NCBI GenBank assembly: GCA_965243695.1 | Contig: CBDEWC010000025.1 | Location: forward strand, 119,631-183,630 | DNA: 64,000 bases | Direction: 5' to 3' | Source of the DNA: JAKVCB01 sp965243695 | GTDB lineage: Bacteria > Planctomycetota > Planctomycetia > Pirellulales > Lacipirellulaceae | Shown here: positions 45,876 to 54,667 of the stretch, one piece after another | Numbering within the stretch: position 1 is the first letter of the stretch | Layout of the letters: each line of letters starts with the position of its first letter | The notes under the pieces: generated by a model | Told to the model about the DNA's origin: nothing | What the model saw: the letters and a program-made list of their open reading frames with translations, nothing else | Database searches by the model: none | Translations under genes and position numbers: made by a program

Positions 45876-46670
45876 ATGAACTACCATTTTTCTCCATCGA
45901 CGTTTTTGATTTTCGTGGCTGTTGTGTTGTTTCTCAGTCCTTCTGTGTTTGGCCAGGGCGAAGTTCCACAGCAGGTCCAAGTACAGCAGGCCCAAGTACA
46001 GCAGGCCCAAGTTGGGGGTGATGGTTCCAAGCCCACCGCTGGCGATGACGTATTGCAACAGCAGATAAGTTATACGCTTGGTTTGACGATTGGCCGTGAT
46101 TTGCGCGCCAGCGGCATGGAAGTCAACGAGGTTGATTTTGAGAACATGTTTGCCGGGTTGGAGGATGGCGTGCGCGGAAACGACCCTCGTTTATCCGAGG
46201 AAGTGCTTACTGCTGCGATAGAACGTTTTCAGCAGCAATTGCAAAATCGTGCACGCCGTAAAATGGGGGAGGCAGCTGGCCGCAACAAGCAGAAAGCCAC
46301 GGCGTTTTTAAAGGATAATCGAGGACGTCCTGGTGTCGTTGAGACAGCCAGTGGCTTGCAGTACAAAGTACTCAAGACAGGGGAGGGGCCATCGCCAACC
46401 CTTTCTGACGAGGTTCGTACTCATTATGTCGGTACCCTACTGGACGGCACCGAGTTCGACAGTTCCTATCGACGTGGAAAACCGGCAAAATTTCCTGTGA
46501 GTGGCGTGATCCCAGGCTGGACCGAGGCCTTGCAAAAAATGCGGGTTGGCGACAAATGGCAGCTTTTCATTCCACCAGAATTGGCTTACGGTAGCAATCC
46601 GCCAGGCGCGACCATTGAACCCAACAGCTTGCTCGTTTTTGAAATCGAACTGCTGGGAATCGGCCCTTAG
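45876..46670 (+). CDS. Exported FKBP-type peptidyl-prolyl isomerase
   Basis: A 264-residue protein. The signal peptide TFLIFVAVVLFLSPSVFGQG gives export to the periplasm. A Gln-rich repeat, QQVQV-QQAQV-QQAQV, follows at once. The helical dimerisation domain of Mip/FkpA-type proteins (about residues 60-140, SYTLGLTIGRDLRASGMEVN) precedes the FKBP domain (about 160-262): SGLQYKVLKTGEGP, VRTHYVGTLLDGTEFDSSY, VSGVIPGWTEALQKMRVGDKWQLFIPPELAYG. It would help fold exported proteins. The start is standard. Confidence 0.95.
   Translation: MNYHFSPSTFLIFVAVVLFLSPSVFGQGEVPQQVQVQQAQVQQAQVGGDGSKPTAGDDVLQQQISYTLGLTIGRDLRASGMEVNEVDFENMFAGLEDGVRGNDPRLSEEVLTAAIERFQQQLQNRARRKMGEAAGRNKQKATAFLKDNRGRPGVVETASGLQYKVLKTGEGPSPTLSDEVRTHYVGTLLDGTEFDSSYRRGKPAKFPVSGVIPGWTEALQKMRVGDKWQLFIPPELAYGSNPPGATIEPNSLLVFEIELLGIGP
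45969..46013. repeat. Three-copy 15 bp tandem repeat in the FKBP gene
   Basis: Copies at 45969, 45984 and 45999 with core cagcaggcccaagta, one substitution in the first. It encodes QQVQV/QQAQV/QQAQV just after the signal peptide, in frame. Confidence 0.95.
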
Positions 46671-47250
46671 TCGCGATCGCCTGCCTGGTATCGATACGGC
46701 TTGCTTCAATCGCACGTGGAATCAACCTCGCTAAACGCCCATCTCCGGAGCCAAGGGTGTTTTTGGGTCGTCCCTGGCCTGGCGCGAGTTGACATTCGTG
46801 CCGGAAATCATTTCCAGCAAGCTGGGTCCGTTGACCCACGATTCCCTATGCGGCTATCGCTCTTGAAATCGGCCCTGTTGGGGAATTCGTAAAAACCCCA
46901 AAAATTCCGCAGAATGGGTTTTCGCCCCCAATTTATTCAGCTATCCTGGTTTAATTATCCGGCATGGAGTCCGCAAATTAACACGGGTTGGATGAGGAAA
47001 CTCCCGTCTGGGAGTTCCGCATGACGTTGGGTTCCTGTTCGTCGCGTTTGCCCCAGCTCAAGCAGGACCCTATCGGAGTTGTGTTCCATACGTCACCGCA
47101 CGTTTGATCCGAGGGTCTGGCTTGTTACCCGGGCCAACTCATGTTGTGGCCGTCGGCGGTCGTGTCAACTTCAGAATGGAGCGGATGCGACTTGCAGAGG
47201 TCCAAGCAGGTTTTTTTAAAAGTACCTTTGTTTAACGGAGGATTTTCCTC
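46671..47250. other. Intergenic with a leader hairpin before the YTV gene
   Basis: About 580 bases. The left part shows no gene. The right part is probably promoter and long 5' leader of the YTV gene, with a stable hairpin at 46996-47018 and a GGAGG at 47240-47245 before the start. No tRNA or familiar small RNA is recognised. Confidence 0.5.
46996..47018 (+). promoter_or_regulatory. Stable hairpin in the probable YTV-gene leader
   Basis: ggaaactccc pairs with gggagttcc (nine pairs with one bulged A) around the loop gtct. No T tract follows. It is about 230 bases upstream of the YTV start, so it may be a processing, stability or regulatory element. Function unproven. Confidence 0.5.
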
Positions 47251-48606
47251 ATGAGGCGTGGACTTTTAGTATTGATGTCGATCGTGGCCTTCACGATGGT
47301 TACTCCGCAGTTGCTGCGAGGGGCCGCAAAGAAATGTGGCAATTGTGGTTGTGTCAGTAACTGCAGCTGCAGGTGTGATTGCGGATCGAGTGACTGTGCT
47401 GGCACGGTTAAAAAGATCGTGAACGTGCCAACTTATGAGACGCAAACCCGTACGGTTACAAGGACTGCTTACAAGAACGAACAGCGCACGCGTACGTATA
47501 CCGTAAACAAACAGGTACCCTACGCGGAAGAAAAAATTTGCAATTACACGGTCATGGTTCCAGAGGTTCGTAATAAGACGGTCCAGTATTGCGAGATGAA
47601 GCCAGTTTGGGAAACCAAGACCTGCACCTACACCGTTTGTGTTCCATACACCGAACAGGTAGAGCAGACTTGCACCGTGATGGTTCCCCAGTGGGAAGAG
47701 AAGTCAGTGCGGCGGTTGGTACAGGTTCCCTATACCGAAGAGAGGGTTGTGACTTGCAAGGTTAATGTTCCCTACACCGAAGAACAAGTGCAGACGTGTA
47801 CCGTGCAAGTTCCCTACTACGAGGAGGTTGAAAAAACCTACACCGTCAACACCTACAAGCAAGAGCAACGGCAAGGGACGCATGCCGTGACAAAGCGCGT
47901 GCCCGAGACCACCACCAGAACGGTAACGGTTCGTGGTGGTCATTGGGAAACGTGTGCGGTGGATAATGACTGCGACTGTGGTGAGTCTGGTTGTGGAAAC
48001 TGTGGTCGTGGATGTACCCGGCGAGTTTGGGTTCCTACCTGCGAGACGAAGGAGGTTCCCTGCACCACGTACAAGTGTGTGTCGGAGGAAGTTCCTTATT
48101 CTTACTGCGTTAATGTTTGCGTGCCGGAACAACGCACCTGTACGGTGAAGGTCCGGAAGTGCCGTTCTGAAGAACACCAGCGAACGATCAAAGTTTGCAA
48201 AGTGCGTTGTGAAGAGCGCCAACAAACCGTGAAGGTTTGTAAATACCGTACCGAGGAGCGCCATTGCAGGGTCAAAGTTTGCAAGATGGTTCCACGGCAG
48301 CAGAGGCGTACCGTAACCGTGTGCAAAATGCGCTACGAACAGCGGACAGGGGATTACAAGGTTTGTAGGTACGTGGCGGAACAGCACCAAAAAGAGGTGC
48401 AGTACACGGTTTGCGTGCCAGAACAACGGTCCAAGACGGTTCGGGTGACTAAATACCGTTGTGAGCCGGAAGAGCGCACGTGTGAGTATTCCGTTTGCGT
48501 GCCACACACCTACGAGGAGGAGGTTCAGGTGAAGGTTTGCAAAATGGTTGCTAAGGAAGTGGAAGTGCCTTGCAGCAACAGATGCGGTTGCGGAGAGGGT
48601 TGCTGA
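47251..48606 (+). CDS. Cysteine-rich YTV-repeat surface/cell-wall protein
   Basis: A 451-residue protein. A signal peptide (RRGLLVLMSIVAFTMVTPQL) is followed by a Cys cluster, CGNCGCVSNCSCRCDCGSSD. The rest is many short repeats of the type YTV-x-VP-Y-TEE and CxVKVCKxRxEE, with regular cysteines, plus a second Cys-rich insertion (DNDCDCGESGCGNCGRGC) near residue 240. This is the planctomycete YTV protein family, reported as abundant, disulfide-rich wall or sheath proteins in Rhodopirellula. The GGAGG eight bases before the ATG suggests strong expression. A structural role at the cell surface is family-based inference. Confidence 0.9.
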   Translation: MRRGLLVLMSIVAFTMVTPQLLRGAAKKCGNCGCVSNCSCRCDCGSSDCAGTVKKIVNVPTYETQTRTVTRTAYKNEQRTRTYTVNKQVPYAEEKICNYTVMVPEVRNKTVQYCEMKPVWETKTCTYTVCVPYTEQVEQTCTVMVPQWEEKSVRRLVQVPYTEERVVTCKVNVPYTEEQVQTCTVQVPYYEEVEKTYTVNTYKQEQRQGTHAVTKRVPETTTRTVTVRGGHWETCAVDNDCDCGESGCGNCGRGCTRRVWVPTCETKEVPCTTYKCVSEEVPYSYCVNVCVPEQRTCTVKVRKCRSEEHQRTIKVCKVRCEERQQTVKVCKYRTEERHCRVKVCKMVPRQQRRTVTVCKMRYEQRTGDYKVCRYVAEQHQKEVQYTVCVPEQRSKTVRVTKYRCEPEERTCEYSVCVPHTYEEEVQVKVCKMVAKEVEVPCSNRCGCGEGC

Positions 48607-48701
48607 AAATCATTGCCCAGTCGTCACAAAGTTGCAGTTGAGGCCCCGTTTTCGTATCACACAGTTGTCATCGGTTTGGCGGGATCGGGTAGTTCTTAAA
48701 A

Positions 48702-49490
48702 CTAAACGGTGCATACGGGATCTGCTTCCTGGTGGCTTGCCCAGACTTTGGTGCTGGGTAACCGTGCCGCTAAATGGTCGGCTAATTGTTCGACGCCAAA
48801 CCTCTCGCTGGAAAAATGGCCTGTAATCACGCAGCCAACCCCCGTGGCCATCGCTTCCAAACAGGTGTGAAAGTTCGTTTCGCCTGTCACGAAGCCATCA
48901 CACTCTTGCTCCCTGGCGGTCGCAAGCAAACCACCTCCACTACCGCAGGAGACACCAATTCTGGTGACTGGTTGAGAGAGTTCGCCAACCACACGAACCT
49001 GGGGTAGTGCCAAGAACGTTTTGACGCGCCTGGCAAGTTCCACAAGTTCCATGGGGCCACTCACCCCTCCATACCGCCCATCACCGGAACAAGCGTCGAT
49101 TTCATGGGTCGTGAGTGGTTGAATCCCGGTCAGCCCGAGCCCTTCGGCCAGATTTTGGTTGATGCCAGAGCGAGCCGAGTCGAATGCCGTGTGCGGACTG
49201 TATATAGCGACCTTCGCCTCGATCAAACTCAACAACAAGCGGCCCTCGGGAGTCTCGTCGGTGAGACGGGTGATTGGACGGAAAGGTAGAGGGTGGTGGG
49301 TAATGATCAGGTCGGCTTGTTCAGCAATAGCTTCCTGGGTGCTAAGAGGTGTAACGGTCAGGCAGGTCATGATGCGATTCACGGCCCGGTTTCTCTGGCC
49401 GACCAACAGTCCTACGTTGTCCCATTCTGCAGCGAGTTCCAGTGGGGCGAACTTTTTGAGAAGCTCAGTGATTTCATGAATCGTGGGCAT
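48702..49490 (-). CDS. Nif3-like dinuclear metal-centre protein
   Basis: A 262-residue Nif3/YbgI-family protein. Metal-ligand motifs are visible: EWDNVGLLVG near the start, DLIITHHPLPF, YSPHTAFD, GVSCGSGGGLLATAREQECD and GHFSSERFGVE. The length fits the short version without the inserted PII-like domain. A GTP cyclohydrolase-I type 2 annotation is common but not proven. The ATG at 49490 is used; a relic reading frame ending at 49474 overlaps it. The frame upstream is open but lacks conservation. Confidence 0.93.
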   Translation of the reverse strand: MPTIHEITELLKKFAPLELAAEWDNVGLLVGQRNRAVNRIMTCLTVTPLSTQEAIAEQADLIITHHPLPFRPITRLTDETPEGRLLLSLIEAKVAIYSPHTAFDSARSGINQNLAEGLGLTGIQPLTTHEIDACSGDGRYGGVSGPMELVELARRVKTFLALPQVRVVGELSQPVTRIGVSCGSGGGLLATAREQECDGFVTGETNFHTCLEAMATGVGCVITGHFSSERFGVEQLADHLAARLPSTKVWASHQEADPVCTV

Positions 49491-49826
49491 GGTTGGTTCG
49501 ATTTGGGGGTTTGGTGGCCAGTTCAAACAGGTCGAGAAGGTCTTGAGCGTCGACACACTGTCGTACCGTGTCAAGACCGGTGTCTAAAGAGGCCGTTTGC
49601 AGATCAACCGTTCGACCTGTAGGCCAGCGGAATTGCGACCTTCAAGTGTAAGGAGAATACGGTTTCCATCTATTTCAGCAGCCTGACAAGGCGCCTCGCG
49701 TTTGTCGATAAAACTCAGAAGTATCAGAGGAGGATAAGGACAGGTGACCACCACGTTCAGGATTTCCAATTCCCAGCGTAAAAGTCCGGTCGCGGTTGAC
49801 TGCTCGGACAGAGGGCGGTGTTAATG
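49474..49826 (-). pseudogene. Probable frameshifted small gene upstream of nif3
   Basis: Two open segments in different minus-strand frames look protein-like and adjoin. The first (stop TAG at 49584) includes LRWELEILNVVVTCPYPPLI and AAEIDGNRILLTLEGRNSAG. The second, open after a TGA near 49650, includes VDLQTASLDTGLDTVRQCVD and AQDLLDLFELATKPPNRTNH. It ends at TGA 49474-49476, overlapping the nif3 start as coupled operon genes often do. A single frameshift between 49584 and 49650 would join them into about 100 residues. I recognise no family, and no good start codon is visible. Confidence 0.35.
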
Positions 49827-49961
49827 TCCTATATAACCGCGCAAATGTGCACTGAGAAGGTTCCGTCGACACGTGTATGATAACGGTCATTGGTCGTAGC
49901 CGCAGACGCGGCTACAATCGAGAACTGCACCACGATCATCAAATACCCGAGTCGCGTTATC
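49827..49961. other. Divergent promoter region before the epimerase-like gene
   Basis: Short stretch between the frameshifted relic and the start of the TIM-barrel gene. The epimerase-like frame remains open through it but without conserved sequence. Confidence 0.4.
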
Positions 49962-50753
49962 ATGGTATCGAACCTGAGAATTGGAATTCAAACTCGTAGC
50001 CTTCGCCAACCGCTCAAGAAAGCCTTGCAGACTGCAGCCCGGTTAGGAGCCGACGGTGTTGAGGTTGATCTGCGGACCGAACTTCCCATGGCGGAATTGT
50101 CACAAACTAGTATTCGCCAATTTCGTAAACAGTTAGAGGATTTAAACCTCCGCTTGTCAGCTGTTGCATTTCCCACCAGGCGCGGTTATGACGTCCCGGA
50201 AGCTTTGGACCGCAGAGTTCTGGCGACCCAGCAGGCGATGACGCTGGCCTATCAGCTTGGGGCAAGCGTTGTAGTGAATCGTGTGGGCAGTGTCCCACCA
50301 GATACCGAGGATCCTCGATTTGGATTGTTAACTGCGTCACTAACGGCGCTTGGCACGCATGGCGAGCGGGTCGGTGCCCGGATCGCTGCTCAAACTGGTA
50401 GTGAAAGTGGAGATCGGCTCAAGCAGTTGATCGAGGCACTTCCGGAACAAGCGATCGGTGTTGATTTCCACCCGAATGGGTTGCTTCTACAAGGCCACTC
50501 ACCACAAGAAGCCATTGTCGACTTGGGGCCTTGGGTTGTTCATGTACATGCTTGTGATGCGGTTCGCAATCTCTCCGGCGGGCAGGGTGCGGAGGTCGAA
50601 CTGGGCCGAGGCATGGCAGAATTTCCATCATTGTTGGGCCAGTTGGAAGAATTTGGATACCGCGATTGGGTTACCATTGAGCGTCGTGACTCGGTAGATC
50701 CAATTGCCGAAGTTGGAAATGCAATCGCGTACTTGCGAGAATTAACGCATTAA
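49962..50753 (+). CDS. Sugar phosphate isomerase/epimerase-like TIM-barrel protein
   Basis: A 263-residue protein of the xylose-isomerase-like/AP endonuclease-2 superfamily. Seen: ARLGADGVEVDLRTEL near the start, LGASVVVNRVG, IGVDFHPNGLLLQG, VVHVHACDAVRN and GRGMAEFPSLLGQLEEFGYR with the terminal VTIERRD. Glu, Asp and His of these motifs are the usual metal ligands. Length is typical. An isomerase or epimerase on a sugar derivative is expected; the substrate is unknown. The ATG at 49962 begins the first beta-strand. It overlaps the convergent PLP decarboxylase by four bases. Confidence 0.88.
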   Translation: MVSNLRIGIQTRSLRQPLKKALQTAARLGADGVEVDLRTELPMAELSQTSIRQFRKQLEDLNLRLSAVAFPTRRGYDVPEALDRRVLATQQAMTLAYQLGASVVVNRVGSVPPDTEDPRFGLLTASLTALGTHGERVGARIAAQTGSESGDRLKQLIEALPEQAIGVDFHPNGLLLQGHSPQEAIVDLGPWVVHVHACDAVRNLSGGQGAEVELGRGMAEFPSLLGQLEEFGYRDWVTIERRDSVDPIAEVGNAIAYLRELTH

Positions 50754-52276
50754 GTCTTTAATAACTCTTGTGCATGTTTTCGCAAAATAGCGATTAAATC
50801 AGCCAGGTCCTGGCTCCTCGTAAGTGGGTTTATAACCGTGGTGCGCAGGTAGTTGCAGCCTTCGATTTGGTTTGCCGCCAGGTAAGCCTCACCCGATTCA
50901 ATAACCCGACGGCGCAACTTCAGCTGAAACGCGTTGCCTTGGTCGTCACTTGCAGCCTGCATCTGAAGTGGCATATAGCGGAAGACAACGATGTTGCACT
51001 GTGGTTGGCAAAAAACCTCGAAATCCTCAGCCTCAGTTAACATCTCAAAAAATTGAGCGGCCATCTCAAAGGTGACGTTGACCAGATCGGCGAACAATTG
51101 CGAGCCAAATAGGGACCATATGCCCCAAAGTCCTAGCCCTGCAGCCCGCTTGGTGCATTCCAGATTGACCAGTCCGCTGTCATAGTCTGCGAATTCGGGT
51201 GCCGAGGGATCGAACAGGTAAGTTGCATCCTGGTGGAAGGTTGCATAACGGTGTTGACGATCACGGTAGAAGATCATTGCACACAATGCGGGCATGAACA
51301 TCATTTTGTGGGCATCGCAAACAACACTATCTGCCTTTTCAATACCAGCTATCAGGTGGCGATGCCGCTCGCTAAAGCAGGTCGCACCGCCATGGGCTGC
51401 GTCGACGTGTAGCCACACACCGTATTGGCGGCAGATTTCGGCGATCGCATCAAGTGGATCGAATGCCCCAGTTGGTGTGGCGCAGGCTGCTGCCGACACA
51501 GCGATCACAGGCACGTCTCGACTGCGCAAATAATTTAGTACGTCCCTCAGGTGCCTGGGGTCCATGCGCCGTTGCGCATCAAGATCGACGTGGACAATTT
51601 GGTCCGTACCAAGCCCCAACATTCCTGCGGCCCGCGATACCGAGTAATGGGACTCGGCATGTGTCACGATCACCGGTGGCGGATTCTGGCTTGCCAGGCC
51701 TTTACTCCATACATCGTCCAGAGCAATATTGCGGGCTGTCAGCAAGGCGGTAAGATTTGCCAGCGACCCACCGGAAGTTATAAGCCCGGAAAAGGTGCCT
51801 GGATCAAATCCGAGTTGCCCGCCAACCGATTGGATGATTGAATGTTCGACTGCCGTCGCCCAGGGGCCCATCTCATAGATGGCCATGACCTGGTTCGTCA
51901 CCGACCCAATCAGTTCAAACAACGCTGCCAGTGGAATGGAAGCGGGTACCTGATGACCGACGTACCGGGGGTGGTGTAGATTGGTGCCACGTTCGAGCGA
52001 TTTTTCAACGAGGTTCGTTACTTGTTCCATCAAGTCACCCTTGGCAGGGGACGTGCGGAGAGATTCGCTGGCTTGATCGACAAGTTCTACTGGCGTTTTC
52101 CAGTTGAGGACTTTGCCATTGCCAGCCTGGATTTTCTGCTGGTGAGCAGCGAGAAGACCCACGACCTGTTTGCCAACCTCAGCAAGCTTGTTCGGATCAT
52201 ACACCGCAGCGATCCGTGCACGAGCGGTGGCGAGTTGATCGCCTTTCGGATTCCCGACTTCGTGGTCATCCCTCAT
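50750..52276 (-). CDS. PLP-dependent group II amino acid decarboxylase-like
   Basis: A 508-residue fold-type I PLP enzyme. Motifs: NLTALLTARNIAL, HAESHYSVSRAAGMLG (aromatic stacking His209-Tyr), HVDAAHGG (Asp292) and the cofactor Lys324 in CDAHKMMFMP. The overall pattern matches glutamate, tyrosine and diaminobutyrate decarboxylases. The substrate cannot be fixed; the CATPTGAFDP region and length fit the L-2,4-diaminobutyrate or aromatic type. It converges with the TIM-barrel gene with a four-base overlap of stop codons. It is downstream of the penicillin-acylase gene on the same strand. Confidence 0.93.
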   Translation of the reverse strand: MRDDHEVGNPKGDQLATARARIAAVYDPNKLAEVGKQVVGLLAAHQQKIQAGNGKVLNWKTPVELVDQASESLRTSPAKGDLMEQVTNLVEKSLERGTNLHHPRYVGHQVPASIPLAALFELIGSVTNQVMAIYEMGPWATAVEHSIIQSVGGQLGFDPGTFSGLITSGGSLANLTALLTARNIALDDVWSKGLASQNPPPVIVTHAESHYSVSRAAGMLGLGTDQIVHVDLDAQRRMDPRHLRDVLNYLRSRDVPVIAVSAAACATPTGAFDPLDAIAEICRQYGVWLHVDAAHGGATCFSERHRHLIAGIEKADSVVCDAHKMMFMPALCAMIFYRDRQHRYATFHQDATYLFDPSAPEFADYDSGLVNLECTKRAAGLGLWGIWSLFGSQLFADLVNVTFEMAAQFFEMLTEAEDFEVFCQPQCNIVVFRYMPLQMQAASDDQGNAFQLKLRRRVIESGEAYLAANQIEGCNYLRTTVINPLTRSQDLADLIAILRKHAQELLKT

Positions 52277-52338
52277 AACTGCAGTTCAACGTGCGGTGAC
52301 CGAGAAATTCAGAAAAAATGCTGCTGTCCGATTTAGAA

Positions 52339-54528
52339 TCATGGTGTGATTTTTTTATATTCGGCATTGAGCCAAAGGGGGATATCCGTGTTGTACCACT
52401 TCGAGAAGCGATTTTCACTTGGTCCGCCGGGAAGATTCGTCCATGCCTGGTCCGTGCCCAGTTCGGTAACCATATGGTAGCTGGGAGCAAACGTCGATTC
52501 GCGGGTTGCCGTCGTCAGCAGGTGCCCCTGAAATATAGTCGCGTGGCAGCCTCGCATGGGGATTGCCCGCGAACGCAAACCGAGTAAGCGTCCGACGCTG
52601 CCGGCTGAAAAGAAGCGATTGGCAAAGTGAAACCAATTGATCGACGACCAGGTTTGGGGAGGCCGGTTCTCAACGCGTTTGGCAGCCTGGCGAATCATTT
52701 CCCCTTTGTCTCGGACTTTCCACCACGAAGAGGTTACCTTGCGCAGCAGTCGGTCAGCGGCACAGAGAACCAGCGTAGAATAGCCCATGCGGGTACAGAG
52801 ATAGAGCATTCTTCGCCACCCGATACCTTCTTCATGGCCAAAAACTTCTAACAGAACCTGGTGGTAAAAATTCTGAAACAGGGCTGCTTCGGTACAATCG
52901 GTGTCGTAGCGGTGGTCCCAATTGGCGAGTGTCTCTTTGAATGGCCCCTCCTCGACGTGGGCTAGGAAAATGGGGAGCAAATCTCGGGCTTGCATACTCG
53001 ATACGTCGTACTGCAATTCTTGCATGTCTTTGACTGTGGCTTGAGGAAGTTCCGTCAGCCGTTCCACGATTCGCCTTTTGCGGTAGTCGGGAAAACCATG
53101 TGCGTGAAGTGGTGGTCCATCTGTTCGATAAAGCTCTTCATTTGCGGTTGCCACGAAACCGATTGCAGGATCATATTCGTGAGGCAACAGTTCCTCTGGG
53201 ACAGTTCCTTGCCAGTGATTTTTTTCATCCCAGGCAGGGATCGGTACGATCCCCGACTGGTCAGCACCCCGCACAGGTAACCAGCCGTTGGCCTGGCTTC
53301 CAATGTGATCTTCGCTGTCGGCAAACACCCATACGAGGGCAGGGTGTGGGCAGGGGCGCACCGACTGCATGGCTTCCAACACACTTTGAGAATGGATAAC
53401 TTTTAACCAGTTTCCGATGGCACGACCACCACCGACCTGTCCACCTATCCAGGCCGATGAAAGGTACATGCCGGGTGCATCTTCGTCGGGTGTCCGTGTG
53501 AGTGTACCGACTTCGTTTTCAAGCACATCAAGTACAACGTCTTTACTTCCTTTACGCCGCACGAGTTCCTGTCGACGTTCAAAATCGTGCCAGTCACTTC
53601 CTCGTCGATATTGCCATCCTGTGGAGCCACCAGGACGACAGTCTTCGATAAAAAAGTCGCTGGTGTTTGCATGCAGGTAAGTTACGCTCCAGGCGAGCTT
53701 GGGTGTACGTCCCACAGCCATAAGTGGACAACCTGGCAGCGTTGCCCCCATCGCGTACTGGCCATCATCCCACTTCAGTACAATCTCATACCAAATGGCG
53801 GGCAGCCGATTGACCTCCAGGTGAGGGTCACCGGCCAGCAGGGCGTGCCCGGTGGCACTTCGTGCTCCGCTAACTGCCCAGGCGTTACTCCCTGCCAGGC
53901 GTGGTAGATCTGCCAGCAGTTCCAGCGCATCGTCGGAGAGCCGTTTCGTGTTGTTGATTTTTCGTAGCGGAGCCAGGTCGATGCCGTCGAGGTAAGGGTG
54001 AAACAGTTCTCGAAGCCTCTCATCACTTATTCCGAGTTGGATCAGTTCCAGGAGTTCGCGTTTGTTGGTTTGTTCGGTGACCGAGAGGCCAGCAAAACTT
54101 AGCAGGTTACCAATCAGCAATACCGCACAGGGATCCCAGGGGAGTGGCTGAAAACCAGTGGCCCACATCGGAAGTGTACGGCCGGCGTCCAGAAAACCAT
54201 CATTAACTCCATCGCTATACCATTGGAGTTGTTGCAGCAGGTCATCCGGTAACAGGGCAACTTCATTTTTCAGGTGGCGTTCCAGTCCAGCCCGCCGCAA
54301 GAACAAGTCCATTTCCAGAAGTTCTGGCTTGTCAGCAATCCGTTCTGTAGCCTGTCCGCTTGCAACGGCGCGGGCAAAATAGAGCTGTGTGGGGCGATCG
54401 GTAGCATGCATATAGCCAAGTGCGTAGATTGCCTCTTGCCATGACGATGCCGTGATGTGTGGAACGCCGGCATCATCGCGATGGGCAGCGAAGGGAAAAC
54501 GAGCTGATTTGGGGGTGATAGCCTCCAT
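52339..54528 (-). CDS. Penicillin acylase family hydrolase without signal peptide
   Basis: A 729-residue Ntn-hydrolase. Seen: VPHITASSWQEAIYALGYMHATDR at the N-terminus, LAGSNAWAVSGARSATGHAL with the nucleophile Ser214 after the autocleavage Gly, LLAGDPHLEVNRLPAIWYE, GHEEG and C-terminal GNxP-like motifs. Family members cleave amide bonds of N-acyl compounds, including N-acyl-homoserine lactones. Most are exported; here no signal peptide is visible. The ATG at 54528 is used; a TTG six bases earlier is in frame. It diverges from the ABC transporter genes. Confidence 0.9.
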   Translation of the reverse strand: MEAITPKSARFPFAAHRDDAGVPHITASSWQEAIYALGYMHATDRPTQLYFARAVASGQATERIADKPELLEMDLFLRRAGLERHLKNEVALLPDDLLQQLQWYSDGVNDGFLDAGRTLPMWATGFQPLPWDPCAVLLIGNLLSFAGLSVTEQTNKRELLELIQLGISDERLRELFHPYLDGIDLAPLRKINNTKRLSDDALELLADLPRLAGSNAWAVSGARSATGHALLAGDPHLEVNRLPAIWYEIVLKWDDGQYAMGATLPGCPLMAVGRTPKLAWSVTYLHANTSDFFIEDCRPGGSTGWQYRRGSDWHDFERRQELVRRKGSKDVVLDVLENEVGTLTRTPDEDAPGMYLSSAWIGGQVGGGRAIGNWLKVIHSQSVLEAMQSVRPCPHPALVWVFADSEDHIGSQANGWLPVRGADQSGIVPIPAWDEKNHWQGTVPEELLPHEYDPAIGFVATANEELYRTDGPPLHAHGFPDYRKRRIVERLTELPQATVKDMQELQYDVSSMQARDLLPIFLAHVEEGPFKETLANWDHRYDTDCTEAALFQNFYHQVLLEVFGHEEGIGWRRMLYLCTRMGYSTLVLCAADRLLRKVTSSWWKVRDKGEMIRQAAKRVENRPPQTWSSINWFHFANRFFSAGSVGRLLGLRSRAIPMRGCHATIFQGHLLTTATRESTFAPSYHMVTELGTDQAWTNLPGGPSENRFSKWYNTDIPLWLNAEYKKITP

Positions 54529-54667
54529 AACCAAGAGTTTAATGGGAGCCTTTCCCTAGCGGAATGCAAAAACTCAAATAGAAATGCCACGCCCGGTTGA
54601 GTACCGTAGAAGAGAGCCGCATTCACCTCACTTCGGTTTTATCGGTCATTTGATAGGTTGAATTCCA

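Noticed and set aside
45576..46058. 160-codon minus-strand frame
   Set aside because: Crosses the divergent promoter into the FKBP signal peptide. Composition is not protein-like.
46671..47250. SRP RNA, RNase P RNA or tmRNA before the YTV gene
   Set aside because: The region has a hairpin, but none of the conserved sequence motifs of these RNAs is present.
47704..48507. 267-codon open frame on the strand opposite the YTV gene
   Set aside because: It is the antisense of a repetitive coding sequence, with matching repeats and no ribosome site or domain. The plus-strand gene has a signal peptide and known family pattern.
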